64,000 bases of DNA from Flaviflagellibacter sp963786225 (GCA_963786225.1 CAWAYQ010000013.1:41797-105796), one strand, 5' to 3'; positions 18,339-28,501 are shown, counted from the first letter of the stretch. A program made the numbers and translations. Notes: generated from the sequence alone by a model not told the origin.

Positions 18339-18695
18339 ATGGCCATTCAACCTTATTCCGGCGGCTGCCAGTGCGGCGCCGTGCGCTACGACGTCGATAC
18401 CGATCTCGACAAAACGATCATTTGCAATTGCTCGCGCTGCGGCAAACTCGGTTCGATTTTGGCGTTTTCGCCCGCGACTGCCTTCACACTGCTGAAGGGC
18501 GAAGATCAGCTCACCGAATATCTGTTCAACAAGCAGCAGATCTCGCATCTGTTTTGCAAAACCTGCGGCATCCAGAGCTTCGCGCGCGGCAAGATGCCGG
18601 ACGGCACTCCCACCACCGCCATCAATGTCCGCTGCCTCGACGGCGTCGATCCCGATGCCCTCACCCCACACAAAGTCGACGGCGCCGCCGCCTGA
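18339..18695 (+). CDS. GFA-family zinc protein within the urease operon
   Basis: 118 residues of the glutathione-dependent formaldehyde-activating (GFA/CENP-V) fold. Zinc ligands are visible as C10-x-C12, C29-x-C31-xx-C34 and C72-xx-C75. True Gfa adds glutathione to formaldehyde, but many family members have no demonstrated activity. It begins 1 bp after ureAB and ends 7 bp before ureC, so it is co-translated with structural urease genes. Its role there is unknown; metal handling or a metabolite-repair function are guesses. Confidence 0.85.
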   Translation: MAIQPYSGGCQCGAVRYDVDTDLDKTIICNCSRCGKLGSILAFSPATAFTLLKGEDQLTEYLFNKQQISHLFCKTCGIQSFARGKMPDGTPTTAINVRCLDGVDPDALTPHKVDGAAA

Positions 18696-18702
18696 GGTTT
18701 CA

Positions 18703-20430
18703 ATGTCCAACGCCCGCCTACCCGCCTCGCTTCCCCGCCAGGCCTATGCCGACATGTTCGGCCCGACGGTCGGCGACAAGGTGCGCCTCGCCGACACTAC
18801 CCTCATCATCGAGATCGAGAAGGACTTCACCACCTATGGCGAGGAGGTGAAGTTCGGTGGCGGCAAGGTGATCCGCGACGGCATGGGACAGAGCCAGATC
18901 ACCAATGCCGCGGGCGCGGTCGACACCGTCATTACCAACGCCGTCGTGCTCGATCATTGGGGCGTGGTCAAAGCCGATGTCGGCCTGAAGAATGGCCGCA
19001 TCGTCAAAATCGGCAAGGCCGGCAATCCGGATGTGCAGCCGGGCGTCGACATCATTGTCGGTCCGGGAACCGAAGTCATCGCGGGCGAAGGCAAGATCCT
19101 GACGGCCGGCGGCTTCGACACCCATATCCATTTCATCTGCCCGCAGCAGATCGAGGAGGCGCTGATGTCCGGCGTCACCTCCATGCTCGGCGGCGGCACC
19201 GGTCCGGCGACGGGGACCTTCGCCACGACCTGCACGCCCGGCCCGTGGCACATCGCGCGCATGATCGAAAGCGCCGACGCCTTTCCGATGAATCTCGGCT
19301 TCGCCGGAAAAGGCAACGCCTCGCTGCCCGACGCTTTGGTCGAAATGGTGCTCGGCGGCGCCTGTGCGCTGAAGCTTCACGAGGACTGGGGCACGACGCC
19401 CGCGGCCATCGACAATTGCCTCTCCGTCGCCGACGAGCACGACGTGCAGGTGATGATCCACACCGACACGCTGAACGAGAGCGGTTTCGTCGAGGATACG
19501 ATCGCCGCCTTCAAGGGCCGCACCATCCACGCCTTCCACACCGAGGGCGCCGGCGGCGGCCATGCGCCGGACATCATGAAAGTCGCGGGACTGCACAACG
19601 TTCTGCCCTCCTCCACCAATCCGACGCGGCCGTTCACGAGGAATACGCTGGACGAGCATCTCGACATGCTGATGGTCTGCCATCATCTGTCGCCGTCCAT
19701 ACCCGAAGACCTCGCCTTCGCCGAAAGCCGCATCCGCAAGGAAACCATCGCTGCAGAGGACATCCTCCACGATCTCGGCGCGCTTTCGATGATGTCGTCC
19801 GACAGCCAGGCCATGGGCCGCGTCGGCGAAGTCATCATCCGCACCTGGCAGACCGCCGACAAGATGAAGCAGCAGCGCGGCCGGCTGTTCGAGGAGCGCG
19901 GCGACAACGACAATTTGCGCGTCCGCCGCTACATCGCGAAATACACCATCAATCCCGCGATCGCCCACGGCGTCTCGCAGCACATCGGGTCCATCGAACC
20001 GGGCAAGCTCGCCGACCTCGTTCTGTGGACCCCGGCCTTTTTCGGCGTCAAACCCGATCTCATCATCAAGGGCGGCATGATCGCGGCCGCCCCGATGGGC
20101 GATCCGAACGCCTCGATCCCGACGCCGCAGCCGGTGCACTACCGTCCGATGTTCGGGGCGTACGGACGCGCCGTGCAATCGACCTCGCTGACCTTCGTCT
20201 CCAAGTCCGCGCTGCAGAACGGGCTGCGCGACAGGCTCGGCGTGACCAAGGAGTTCGTCGCCGTCGACAACACGCGCAGCGGGATCGGCAAGAAGAGCAT
20301 GATCCACAACGACGCAACGCCCGAGATCGAGATCGATCCCGAGACCTACGACGTGCGCGCCGACGGCGAGCTTCTGTTCTGTGAGCCGGCGGAAAGACTT
20401 CCGATGGCGCAGCGCTATTTCATGTTTTGA
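18703..20430 (+). CDS. ureC: Urease alpha subunit, catalytic
   Basis: 575 residues, the usual length. The nickel site is complete: H141 and H143 (THIH), the carbamylated lysine K224 (ALKLHEDWG), His in IHTDTLNE and in FHTEGAGGGHAPD, Asp in MMSSDSQAMGRVGE, and the flap Cys-His in MVCHHL. The enzyme hydrolyses urea to ammonia and carbamate in the cytoplasm. Start ATG 18703 begins MSNARLPASLPRQAYADMFGP, as in relatives; an earlier in-frame ATG overlaps the GFA gene and is unlikely. Confidence 0.97.
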   Translation: MSNARLPASLPRQAYADMFGPTVGDKVRLADTTLIIEIEKDFTTYGEEVKFGGGKVIRDGMGQSQITNAAGAVDTVITNAVVLDHWGVVKADVGLKNGRIVKIGKAGNPDVQPGVDIIVGPGTEVIAGEGKILTAGGFDTHIHFICPQQIEEALMSGVTSMLGGGTGPATGTFATTCTPGPWHIARMIESADAFPMNLGFAGKGNASLPDALVEMVLGGACALKLHEDWGTTPAAIDNCLSVADEHDVQVMIHTDTLNESGFVEDTIAAFKGRTIHAFHTEGAGGGHAPDIMKVAGLHNVLPSSTNPTRPFTRNTLDEHLDMLMVCHHLSPSIPEDLAFAESRIRKETIAAEDILHDLGALSMMSSDSQAMGRVGEVIIRTWQTADKMKQQRGRLFEERGDNDNLRVRRYIAKYTINPAIAHGVSQHIGSIEPGKLADLVLWTPAFFGVKPDLIIKGGMIAAAPMGDPNASIPTPQPVHYRPMFGAYGRAVQSTSLTFVSKSALQNGLRDRLGVTKEFVAVDNTRSGIGKKSMIHNDATPEIEIDPETYDVRADGELLFCEPAERLPMAQRYFMF

Positions 20431-20499
20431 GTAAATGCCCCGACCGAACCTTCCCGGCGCCGGAGCGTTTCAGAGACATCACTTTCCGGAGTAACCCCC

Positions 20500-21039
20500 A
20501 TGGCTAGCAAGGTCCGCACCCTCGCCCGCAAATCCACGGCAGCACCGCTCGCCACCTCGACCGATCTGTCCGACAGCGCGGTGAACGCCATCGCCAAGGC
20601 GATCAACCCGATCGTCGCCGACACCTTCGTGCTCTACCTCAAGACCAAGAATTTCCATTGGCACATGAGCGGCAAGCACTTCCGCGATTACCACCTCCTG
20701 CTCGACGAGCAGGCCGACGACATCTACGCCAGCATCGACCCGCTGGCGGAGCGCGTGCGCAAGCTCGGCGCGCCGACCGTTCATTCCTTCGCCGAAATTT
20801 TGAAGCTCACGGTCCTCGACGAGGACGAGGGCAAGTTCCTGACGCCGCAGGAAATGTTCGACCAGCTCATCGCCGACAACAAGTCCGTGGTTCAATCCAT
20901 GCGGAAAGCGCACGACGTCTGCGACGACAAGAACGATGTCGCCACTGCCAGCCTGCTCGAGAACTTTATCGACGAGGCTGAAAAGCGGCTGTGGTTCCTG
21001 TTCGAAACCAATCAGATGCGCGGCGACAGCCGCTCCTGA
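20500..21039 (+). CDS. dps: Dps-family DNA-binding ferritin-like protein
   Basis: 179 residues. The ferroxidase-site pattern FHWHMSGKHFRDYHLLLDEQADDIYASIDPLAERVRKLG is the Dps signature, and the basic N-terminus (KVRTLARKS) is suited to DNA binding. Dps oxidises ferrous iron with hydrogen peroxide and protects DNA in the cytoplasm. It follows GGAG and lies 70 bp after ureC, on the same strand, before ureE. Placement within a urease cluster is unusual; it may simply be co-transcribed. Confidence 0.93.
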   Translation: MASKVRTLARKSTAAPLATSTDLSDSAVNAIAKAINPIVADTFVLYLKTKNFHWHMSGKHFRDYHLLLDEQADDIYASIDPLAERVRKLGAPTVHSFAEILKLTVLDEDEGKFLTPQEMFDQLIADNKSVVQSMRKAHDVCDDKNDVATASLLENFIDEAEKRLWFLFETNQMRGDSRS

Positions 21040-21043
21040 TCCG

Positions 21044-21550
21044 ATGACATCGCCGCAGCCCGCAATGACCGCACGTGCGCCGCAGGAGATGCCTCGCCCT
21101 CCTGCGCGGGATTGGCTGTTCCGCGAGTTGACCGGCTCGTGGCACATCGCCCGCGTCATCGAGCCGGAGGGCGCTCTCGACGGGACCGCGCACTTTTCGC
21201 GTCGCGACGGGGGCTGGCTCGCCTATGCGGAACAGGGTGAGCTGACGTTCGCGGGCGGCAGTTTTGCCGCCCGGCAGTCTTATCTGTTCGAGCCGCTGAC
21301 CTATGGGTTTGCCGTCTGGTTCGATACCGAACCGCGGCGTCTGTTCCACGAAATCGTGCTGAGCGAACAGGCCGACGGCCTGCTGACCGGTTCGGCGTCG
21401 CATGCTTGCGGCGACGACACCTATGTGAGCTTCTACGCCTTCGCTCCGGACGGCAGCTTCACGATCCGCCACCGTGTCACCGGACCGAACAAGAACTACA
21501 CCGCAACGACGGCCTATACCCGCCGCACCCATCCGGAAATCGCCGCATGA
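21044..21550 (+). CDS. DUF6314-family protein
   Basis: 168 residues of beta-strand-rich sequence: LTGSWHIARVIEP, GTAHFSRRDGGWLAYAEQGEL, SYLFEPLTYGFAVWFD, LFHEIVLSE, CGDDTYVSFYAFAPDGSFTIRHRVTGPNKNYTATTAYTR. This matches the DUF6314 domain, a small barrel of unknown function. It starts at ATG 21044, 4 bp after dps, with weak RBS; ATG 21065 or 21089 are possible. Its stop overlaps the start of ureE by ATGA, so both are co-translated. Confidence 0.8.
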   Translation: MTSPQPAMTARAPQEMPRPPARDWLFRELTGSWHIARVIEPEGALDGTAHFSRRDGGWLAYAEQGELTFAGGSFAARQSYLFEPLTYGFAVWFDTEPRRLFHEIVLSEQADGLLTGSASHACGDDTYVSFYAFAPDGSFTIRHRVTGPNKNYTATTAYTRRTHPEIAA

Positions 21551-22095
21551 ACCGCGCTCTATTCATCGTCCGCAAGCTGGCCGTAAAGCCCGGCGACATC
21601 GCCGACACGATCACGCTCGACCATCAGGACCGCCACCGCCGCCGCATGGCGATGACGGCCGATGGCGGGCTCGAATTCCTGCTGGATCTCGGGGCGGCTT
21701 CCGTTCTGGAAGACGGCGACGCCGTGAAGCTCGACGACGGGCGGCTGGTGAAGATCGCAGCCAAACCCGAAGACCTGATCGAGATCACCGCGGAAAACCC
21801 GCTGCGCCTGATGAAGCTCGCCTGGCATCTCGGCAACCGCCATGTTCCGGCCGAGCTGACGAAGGACGCGCTCTACATCGCGCCGGATCACGTGCTCGTC
21901 GACATGGTGCGCGGCCTCGGCGCGAAAGCGGAGCCGGTGAAGCGGCCGTTCCGTCCGGAGCGCGGGGCGTATCACGAACATGAAGCCGCGCCGAAGCATG
22001 ATGGCGAGCACAAGCATGATCACGGGCACGATCACAAACACGATCATGATCACGCGCATGGCGACGCCTGCGGTTGCGGGCATGACCATCACTAA
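21547..22095 (+). CDS. ureE: Urease accessory nickel chaperone with His-rich tail
   Basis: 182 residues: a UreE core (LTLDHQDRHRRRMAMT, LPGAASVLEDGDAVKLDDGRLV type, AWHLGNRHVPAEL) and a C-terminal tail from about 148 that is largely His, Asp and Lys (HKHDHGHDHKHDHDHAHGD) with a CGCGH group. The conserved GNRHVP His binds nickel at the dimer interface and the tail stores or delivers Ni2+. It starts at ATG 21547 inside the DUF6314 stop. It delivers nickel to the UreDFG complex. Confidence 0.93.
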   Translation: MNRALFIVRKLAVKPGDIADTITLDHQDRHRRRMAMTADGGLEFLLDLGAASVLEDGDAVKLDDGRLVKIAAKPEDLIEITAENPLRLMKLAWHLGNRHVPAELTKDALYIAPDHVLVDMVRGLGAKAEPVKRPFRPERGAYHEHEAAPKHDGEHKHDHGHDHKHDHDHAHGDACGCGHDHH

Positions 22096-22099
22096 ACGC

Positions 22100-22305
22100 G
22101 GGGCCCCTCCCTCTCCCATAGGGAGAGGGCCGACTTGCCGGCAGGCGAGCGGGGTGAGGGGTGCGAGTTATCCGGATAGTCCACGCCCCTCACCCGGCCG
22201 GCGCTACCGCGCCGTGCCGACCTCTCCCGAACCAAGTCGGGTTTACCCGACTTGGCCATTTAAAGGGCTGAACTCGGGAACACCCGAGTTCAGTGGGAGA
22301 GGCAA
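22100..22305. repeat. REP-type hairpins between ureE and ureF
   Basis: Several perfect stems follow one another: CCCTCTCCC-ATA-GGGAGAGGG at about 22111-22131, CCAAGTCGGG-TTTA-CCCGACTTGG at 22232-22255 and CTGAACTCGGG-AACA-CCCGAGTTCAG at 22268-22293, with CCCCTCACCC blocks between. The last is directly followed by TGGGAGAGG, which also serves as the ureF ribosome-binding site. The type resembles the repeats at 4925-5085. Confidence 0.75.
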
Positions 22306-22971
22306 GTGACTCACCACCTCCCCCTCTTCGCATGGCTCTCGCCCGGCTTCCCGGTCGGCGCTTACGCCTATTCGCACGGCCTCGAATGGGCGGCGGAAGA
22401 CGGCGACGTCACGGACGAAGCGAGCCTGCTTGCCTGGCTGACCGACACGCTCGCCCACGGCGCTGGCCGCAACGACGCCATTCTGCTCGCCCATGCCTGG
22501 CGCGCGCTCCACGACCGCGCGGCTCTTGCCGCCGTAAACGAACTCGCGCTCGCGCTCGCGCCGTCGCAGGAACTCCGGCTCGAAACCGCGCAGCAGGGCC
22601 GCAGTTTTCTCGACGCTGTGCTTGCGGCATGGCCGCATCCGGATCTCGCGAAAGCGGCCGACGGCATAATCGAAATCGCCTATCCGGTCGCGCTGGGCCT
22701 TGCCGCGGCCGCGCACCGGATCCCGCTCGCGTCCACCCTGCCGGCCTTCATCCTCGCCTTCGCCCAGAATCTCGTCTCGGCCGCGATCCGCTCCGCGCCG
22801 ATCGGCCAGACCGTCGGCATGCGCACCATCACCGCGCTGACGCCTTTGGTGCAGGTCATCGCCGACGAGGCCGCAACGCTCACCCTCGACGATATCGGCA
22901 GCGCGACCTTCCGCGCCGATCTCGGCTCGTTCCGTCACGAAACCCAATACACAAGGCTGTTCAGATCATGA
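22306..22971 (+). CDS. ureF: Urease accessory protein
   Basis: 221 residues with LFAWLSPGFPVGAYAYSHGLEWA, GRNDAILLAHAWRA, ETAQQGRSFLDAV and FILAFAQNLVSAAIRSAPIGQTVGMR, the standard UreF blocks. UreF is a helical GTPase-activating and gating partner of UreD and UreG in cytoplasmic nickel insertion. The start is GTG 22306; the GGGAGAGG before it comes from the preceding repeat. The ureG start codon follows the ureF stop by about 47 bp. Confidence 0.93.
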   Translation: MTHHLPLFAWLSPGFPVGAYAYSHGLEWAAEDGDVTDEASLLAWLTDTLAHGAGRNDAILLAHAWRALHDRAALAAVNELALALAPSQELRLETAQQGRSFLDAVLAAWPHPDLAKAADGIIEIAYPVALGLAAAAHRIPLASTLPAFILAFAQNLVSAAIRSAPIGQTVGMRTITALTPLVQVIADEAATLTLDDIGSATFRADLGSFRHETQYTRLFRS

Positions 22972-23018
22972 GGTACGATGGCCTCCCCCCGCTCGAGAGC
23001 GAGAATCAAGGTTCGATC

Positions 23019-23641
<623 letters not shown>

Positions 23642-23692
23642 AGCGGACGCTCGGGACTGGCGCGCCACGCTGTTCCGGCCTATCTCGCGCTA

Positions 23693-23980
23693 ATGCTGAC
23701 CTATCGCGATCTCAACAACGCCCAGCGCCGGGCTCTCGACCGTTTCGCCCGCTCCCACGACCTCGAAGCTCCGACCTCGCACTGGCCGGAGATCGGACCC
23801 GCAGCCGTGACGGCTCTGGTGAGCGCGGGCCTGCTGGAAAGGCGCGGCCGCAACGACCGCAACGAGGACCTCTACCGCCTCAGCGACGACGGCACACGCG
23901 TCCACGACGAGATGTGGCGCGACGGCAAAGTGCCGAGCCATCCGAACTCGGCCCCGTTCGATCCCGCGACTTTGGAATAA
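23693..23980 (+). CDS. Small hypothetical protein, possible winged-helix
   Basis: A 95-residue soluble protein (YRDLNNAQRRALDRFARSHDLEAPTSHWPEIG..., ALVSAGLLERRGRNDRNEDLYRLSDDGTRVHDEM) with an LLERRG-LYRLSDDG pattern resembling a winged-helix wing. It starts at ATG 23693, about 50 bp downstream of ureG with no clear RBS. I do not recognise the family; a DNA-binding role is inferred from the pattern only. Confidence 0.55.
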   Translation: MLTYRDLNNAQRRALDRFARSHDLEAPTSHWPEIGPAAVTALVSAGLLERRGRNDRNEDLYRLSDDGTRVHDEMWRDGKVPSHPNSAPFDPATLE

Positions 23981-24070
23981 TACATCTAATTTATGTGATA
24001 CACGCCTTCATGGCGCATAAACCATTCAATCGCAGGATGCGCGGAAACCACTCCGGCGCTATCCGCAAGA

Positions 24071-26395
24071 ATGAGCCAACACCCCAAGCACGCATCAAAC
24101 GGCGATCGGGAAAGCCAGTTTTTCTCGATCGCGCGCATCGTCCGAACCTGCACAGCAATTGCGTGCGCGGGATTGATCGGCGTTGGCTGCCTGTTTGTCT
24201 GGCAGACACGCGAGCGCGCGCTCGACCAGGCGCGTGCTGCAGACGTCAAATCTCGTGGGCGTTCTGACCCAGCATACCGAACGCACCATCAGCTCCGTCG
24301 ACATGCTGATTCAGCTTCTGGCTCGCGACCTCGGTCCCCGCGCCGACGATCCCGTGAAGCGCTCGGCGCTCAACGCAAATCTGGCGCAGCTTGCACGAGA
24401 TCTGCCGCATGTGCTCGCGATAAGGCTTCTCGAGCCAAGCTCTAAAGAGCCTTTGTTCGAATTCGTGCGCATCCGGCCAGTCGGCCAGGACGCCAATCCG
24501 GGTGCGCTGAAGGCCCATGCCGAAAATCGCTATCTGGGCCTTCATGTCGGTACCCCCTATTTCGACAAGACGAGCGAAATCCTGGGCGGTGGCATCAGCC
24601 GCCGACTGGGCGGACGCGAGGGCGTACCCGGCCGCATCGTGGTCGCCCTCCTCAACCTCGATTATCTGCAGAACTTTCTACAAAACGATCGATATGGGTC
24701 CCGGCGGGTCGATCAGTCTGATCCGTTCCGACGGCATCATGATCCAGCGTCATCCATTCAAGCCGAAAATGATCGGCAGCGATATTTCGGGAGGCCATCT
24801 GTTTCGAGAAATGCTGCCCGCCGCAACGTCCGGCAATTACGAAACTGCGGCCGTCACCGACGGCACCGTACGCATCTTGTCATTTCAACGTCTATTTGAA
24901 CTTCCCCTGATAGTCACCGCCGGTCTTTCACGAGAAGATGTGCTGGGCGCGTGGCGCACCGAAGCTCTTCGAGGTACCGCGATCGTAGGCGTCGCGGTGC
25001 TCATTCTCCTCATCGCCGGCGAACTCCTTGCGCGCGCTATGGTGCGGCGCGAGACGATGGAACGCGAACTGAGGCATGCCGCGAGCCACGATGCACTGAC
25101 CGGTCTCGCAAATCGCGCTCACTTCCAGCAAGCTCTCGAACGCAGCGTCGAAAAAGGCGCTGCGACCGGCGATCCCCTTTGTCTCCTGCTGATAGACCTG
25201 GACGAATTCAAGAACATCAACGACACTTTAGGCCATGGCGCGGGAGATACGCTGCTTTGCGAGATCGGACGACGTCTTCACTCGCGGCGCGAGCCCTGCA
25301 TGATCGCGCGGTTCGGCGGTGACGAGTTCGCGGTTGCGATTGCTGGCCCGCTTTCCGTCGGCATTGCGCTTGCGGACCGTATTCTCGGCGAAACGCGGCG
25401 CTCGTTCTCGTATGACGGCAAGACCGTTCAGACAGCTGCAAGTATCGGCATCACCGTGTTCCCGGATCACGGAAAGACGGCGCGCCGAGCTGACCAAGAA
25501 TGCTGATATCGCACTCTACGCCGCCAAGAACCACGGCCGCAACGGCTATGCCGTCTTCGAGGAGGTGATGCGCGAGGAGGTCGTTCAGCTCATGGCTTTG
25601 CACGAGGATGTCCGCACTGCCATCGATGAGGACCGCTTCGTTCCATACTACCAGCCACAGCTGAGCACGCAGACCGGCGAGATCATCGGCTTCGAAGCCT
25701 TGGCGCGGTGGCAGCATCCGACACGCGGACTTTTGACGCCGGCCGTGTTCGGTTCGGTCTTCGAAAATCACGAACTTGCGGCCGGCGTCGGGCGGCGCAT
25801 GTTGCGCCACATCCTTGCCGATATGGCCTTCTGGAAAGAACAACGACTGCCCTTCGGACGCATCGCCTTCAACGCGTCGGCGGCGGAGCTCAATCAATCG
25901 GATTTTGCGGCAGAGATTCTGGCCACTCTGAAAATGTACGGCATCGCCCCGACGATGATGGAAATCGAGGTAACTGAAGGCGTGCTGTTCGGCAAGACTT
26001 TCGATCGCGTGCAGGCCAATCTGCGCCACCTGAACCAGGCCGGGATGCGCATCGCGCTCGACGATTTTGGGACGGGCTATGCCTCGCTGACCCACCTCAA
26101 ACAGTTTCCGATCCGCGTGTTGAAGATCGACCGCAGCTTTACACACAATGTGGAGAGCAGCGTCGCCGACGCGAGCATTGTGACGGCCGTCATCGACATG
26201 GCTCGGGGTCTGAATATGGAAGTTGTCGCGGAAGGCGTAGAACGTCCCTACCAACTCGAATTTCTCCGCCGGGCTGGATGCTGCTCGGTTCAGGGATTTC
26301 TGTTCGGCAAGCCCATGGCCGGAAGCCGGGTACCGAACTTCGTGCGCCGCACGCATTTCGACGATGCTGCGCTTCTGACAGCGACGGCCAAATGA
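24071..26395 (+). CDS. GGDEF-EAL c-di-GMP enzyme with N-terminal sensor, three single-base insertions
   Basis: Three frame changes join one gene of 773 residues: extra A in AAA at 24248-24250, extra T in TTT at 24676-24678, and extra base at 25483. Restored, it has a transmembrane segment (about 22-42), an extracytoplasmic sensor region (TERTISSVDMLIQLL, GGISRRLGG), a second membrane helix, a GGDEF domain with intact FGGDEF, and an EAL domain with GFEALARW and DDFGTGYASL. Both active sites are complete, so it may make and break c-di-GMP. No internal stops exist in the restored reading. Its stop overlaps the next start as ATGA. Confidence 0.75.
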
Positions 26396-27369
26396 GGCCG
26401 GTAGCTTTTTTCGTGACGGCTGCCCTTACGGTGATTTTTGCCGCAGCCGATGCCGTTGGCCAAATGCCGTGGATGCCAGAGCATTCCGTACGCATCGTGG
26501 TTCCCTTTTCAGCCGGAGGCCCGACCGATACCACCGCACGGATCGTGGCCGACGAAATGTCGATCATCCTTAAGCAGCCGGTCTATGTCGACAATATCAG
26601 CGGCAGCGGCGGGCGGACGGGTGTCCTGCGCTTTCTCAGAGAGGCGTCTGACGGCCATACGCTCTTAATGGGACATATGGGAACCCACGGGGCCGCCCCC
26701 GCCATTCGACAGCAAATTGGGCTATGATCCGGTTGCGGACTTCAAACCGGTCGGCCTTGTCACTGGAGTTCCGATCATCGTCACGGTACGCAACACGCTC
26801 GGCGTACAGGACCTTTCGGAACTCGCGGACTATCTGCGCGCCCATGGCAAGGACGGTCCGATTCGGGCATTCCGGCCAGGGCTCCGTCTCGCACGCCGCG
26901 GCCCTCCTCCTCGCCGCGGTTCTTCGCTGCGATCCCTCCCTCGTATCCTACAACGGCACCGGCCCGGCGCTGACGGATCTCGCGGCCGGGAATATCGATG
27001 TTCTGCTCGATCAGATCGTGAATGTCGCACCCATGATTTCGGTCGGGCAGGTCAAGGCGCTTTGCCATAGCCAGCAGTAAGCGATCCGAGATACTGCCGG
27101 ATGTACCGACGACCGGAGAAGGCGGGTTCCCCGCTTTGCGTGTCGATGCCTGGAACGCGCTGTTTGCAAAGCGATCGACGCCGGATACGGAGATTGCAGC
27201 GCTGAACAGTGCCCTGAGAGAAGCGCTTGCCACGCCCACGGGCCAGGCACGGCTTCGCGATCTCGGAGCGGAAATTCCGCGCGGGGATGACAGTTCACCG
27301 GAGGCTTTGGCCCATCTCGTCGATGCCGAGATCAAGAAATGGGCCGAGGCAGTTTTTCAGCTGCGATGA
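26392..27369 (+). CDS. TctC-family tripartite transporter binding protein, three indels
   Basis: A restored protein of 324 residues with a signal peptide (about 1-23) and Bug/TctC blocks: IVVPFSAGGPTDTTARIVADE, VYVDNISGSGGRTG, YNGTGPALTDLAAGNIDVLLDQI and EILPDVPTTGEGG. Frames change with an extra C at 26710, an extra base near 26861 and an extra T in TTT at 27061-27063. 978 bp minus three bases gives a whole number of codons. No TctA or TctB genes adjoin it, so it would be an orphan binding protein. Its ligand is unknown. It starts at ATG 26392, overlapping the stop of the GGDEF-EAL gene. Confidence 0.7.
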
Positions 27370-27648
27370 TCAGGCCCTGCGATGCACGAGGCGCGCGCAG
27401 TTGCCGGCTTCGCGGCCGTATTTGCGGGCTTCGGCTTCCGACATCCGGCCGCCGTCGACCTTCGGCTTCAGGACTCTGCGCATGGCGTCTTCGAGCGTCG
27501 CGCCGCGCTGAACGTAACCAACCGCCTGACGGTAGATGATCTTGCCTTGCGGGGAGATGCGGGCCGCGCAGGCATCGGCATCGGCCTTGTCGGCAAGAGC
27601 GGCACCGGGAATGACCAGAATGGCCGCGACGATCAGTGAACGAAACAT
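27370..27648 (-). CDS. Small secreted hypothetical protein
   Basis: A 92-residue protein with a signal peptide (residues 1-19, ending GAALA) and a mature part with two Cys (C28, C84 in CARL), rich in charged residues (RVLKPKVDGGRMSEAEARKYGREAGNC). Small secreted proteins of this shape occur in many Hyphomicrobiales, but no function is assigned. It is convergent with the TctC gene, with no gap between the stops. Confidence 0.6.
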   Translation of the reverse strand: MFRSLIVAAILVIPGAALADKADADACAARISPQGKIIYRQAVGYVQRGATLEDAMRRVLKPKVDGGRMSEAEARKYGREAGNCARLVHRRA

Positions 27649-27799
27649 GGATAATTCTCCTCAGACGGATCGTGGTTGAGGGGGATTTACGTCATTTTTG
27701 CGTCGAGCTTCCCTTATGGATCAAGGTTCAAGCGGCCAGCCCTCATCCAGAGACCATCGTGCGTCTTGACCGGCCCGTATGAGACTATATGGAGCGCGG

Positions 27800-28501
27800 A
27801 TGGACCTTTCCCTTCGCGGCCGCATCACGTTCTCGCCCACCGCTCCGTCGGAGCCGCCGCTTCCTCCAGGGCTTCACAAAACGGGCCTGTACGAAGAGCG
27901 CGACTATTATCTCCTCGTGCCGGAGGGCGTGGACCCGGCTGTGCCGACGCCGTTCATGTGCCTGTTCCACGGCGGCGGCGGCAGCGCCGAGCGCATTCTG
28001 CCGATCATGCGCGACCATGCGGAGAAGAACGGCTTTCTCCTCCTCGTCCCGCAATCCCTGTTGCCAAGCTGGGACATCGTCATCGCCGGCAACGGACCGG
28101 ACCGCGAGCGGCTGGAGAACGCCCTCGCCTGGGTCGCCGCGCGTTACACGCTGAGCCCGGACAAATTCGCCTTTGCCGGCCATTCGGACGGCGGCTCCTA
28201 TTCGCTGTCGAACGGCATCGCGAACGGCGATTTCGTCACGCACATTATCGCCTTCTCGGCGGGATTTTTCGCGCCCCTGCATCAGGAAGGCGCGCCCTAC
28301 ATCTTCATCGCCCACGGCTCGAAGGACGAAAAGACGCCGGTCGAAACCGCCGGCCGGGCCAGCGCGGCACGGCTGAAAGCTGCGGGCTACGACGTCACGT
28401 ATCTGGAATATGACGGCCCGCATGCCTCCCAGCCGCCGATTGTCGCGGTCGGCGTGAAGTATTTTCTGAACTATCCGAAGACGGATGCGGTACTCGCCTA
28501 A
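27800..28501 (+). CDS. Alpha/beta-hydrolase, phospholipase/carboxylesterase-like
   Basis: 233 residues with an oxyanion-type CLFHGGGGSAE (about 53-63), a nucleophile elbow FAGHSDGGSYS (Ser in GHSDG, about residue 130), an acid in AHGSKDEKTPV and a final His in DGPHASQPP. These four fit an esterase of the dienelactone/PHB-depolymerase-like type. No signal peptide is seen, so it is cytoplasmic. The start ATG 27800 follows GGAGCG; ATG-equivalent 27779 is weaker. Substrate unknown. It overlaps the cytochrome gene's stop by 4 bp. Confidence 0.75.
   Translation: MDLSLRGRITFSPTAPSEPPLPPGLHKTGLYEERDYYLLVPEGVDPAVPTPFMCLFHGGGGSAERILPIMRDHAEKNGFLLLVPQSLLPSWDIVIAGNGPDRERLENALAWVAARYTLSPDKFAFAGHSDGGSYSLSNGIANGDFVTHIIAFSAGFFAPLHQEGAPYIFIAHGSKDEKTPVETAGRASAARLKAAGYDVTYLEYDGPHASQPPIVAVGVKYFLNYPKTDAVLA

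Noticed and set aside
24071..26395. Separate small genes for the sensor, GGDEF and EAL parts
   Set aside because: The frames join at single bases within conserved text and 2325 bp minus 3 is a whole number of codons, so one gene is the simpler reading.
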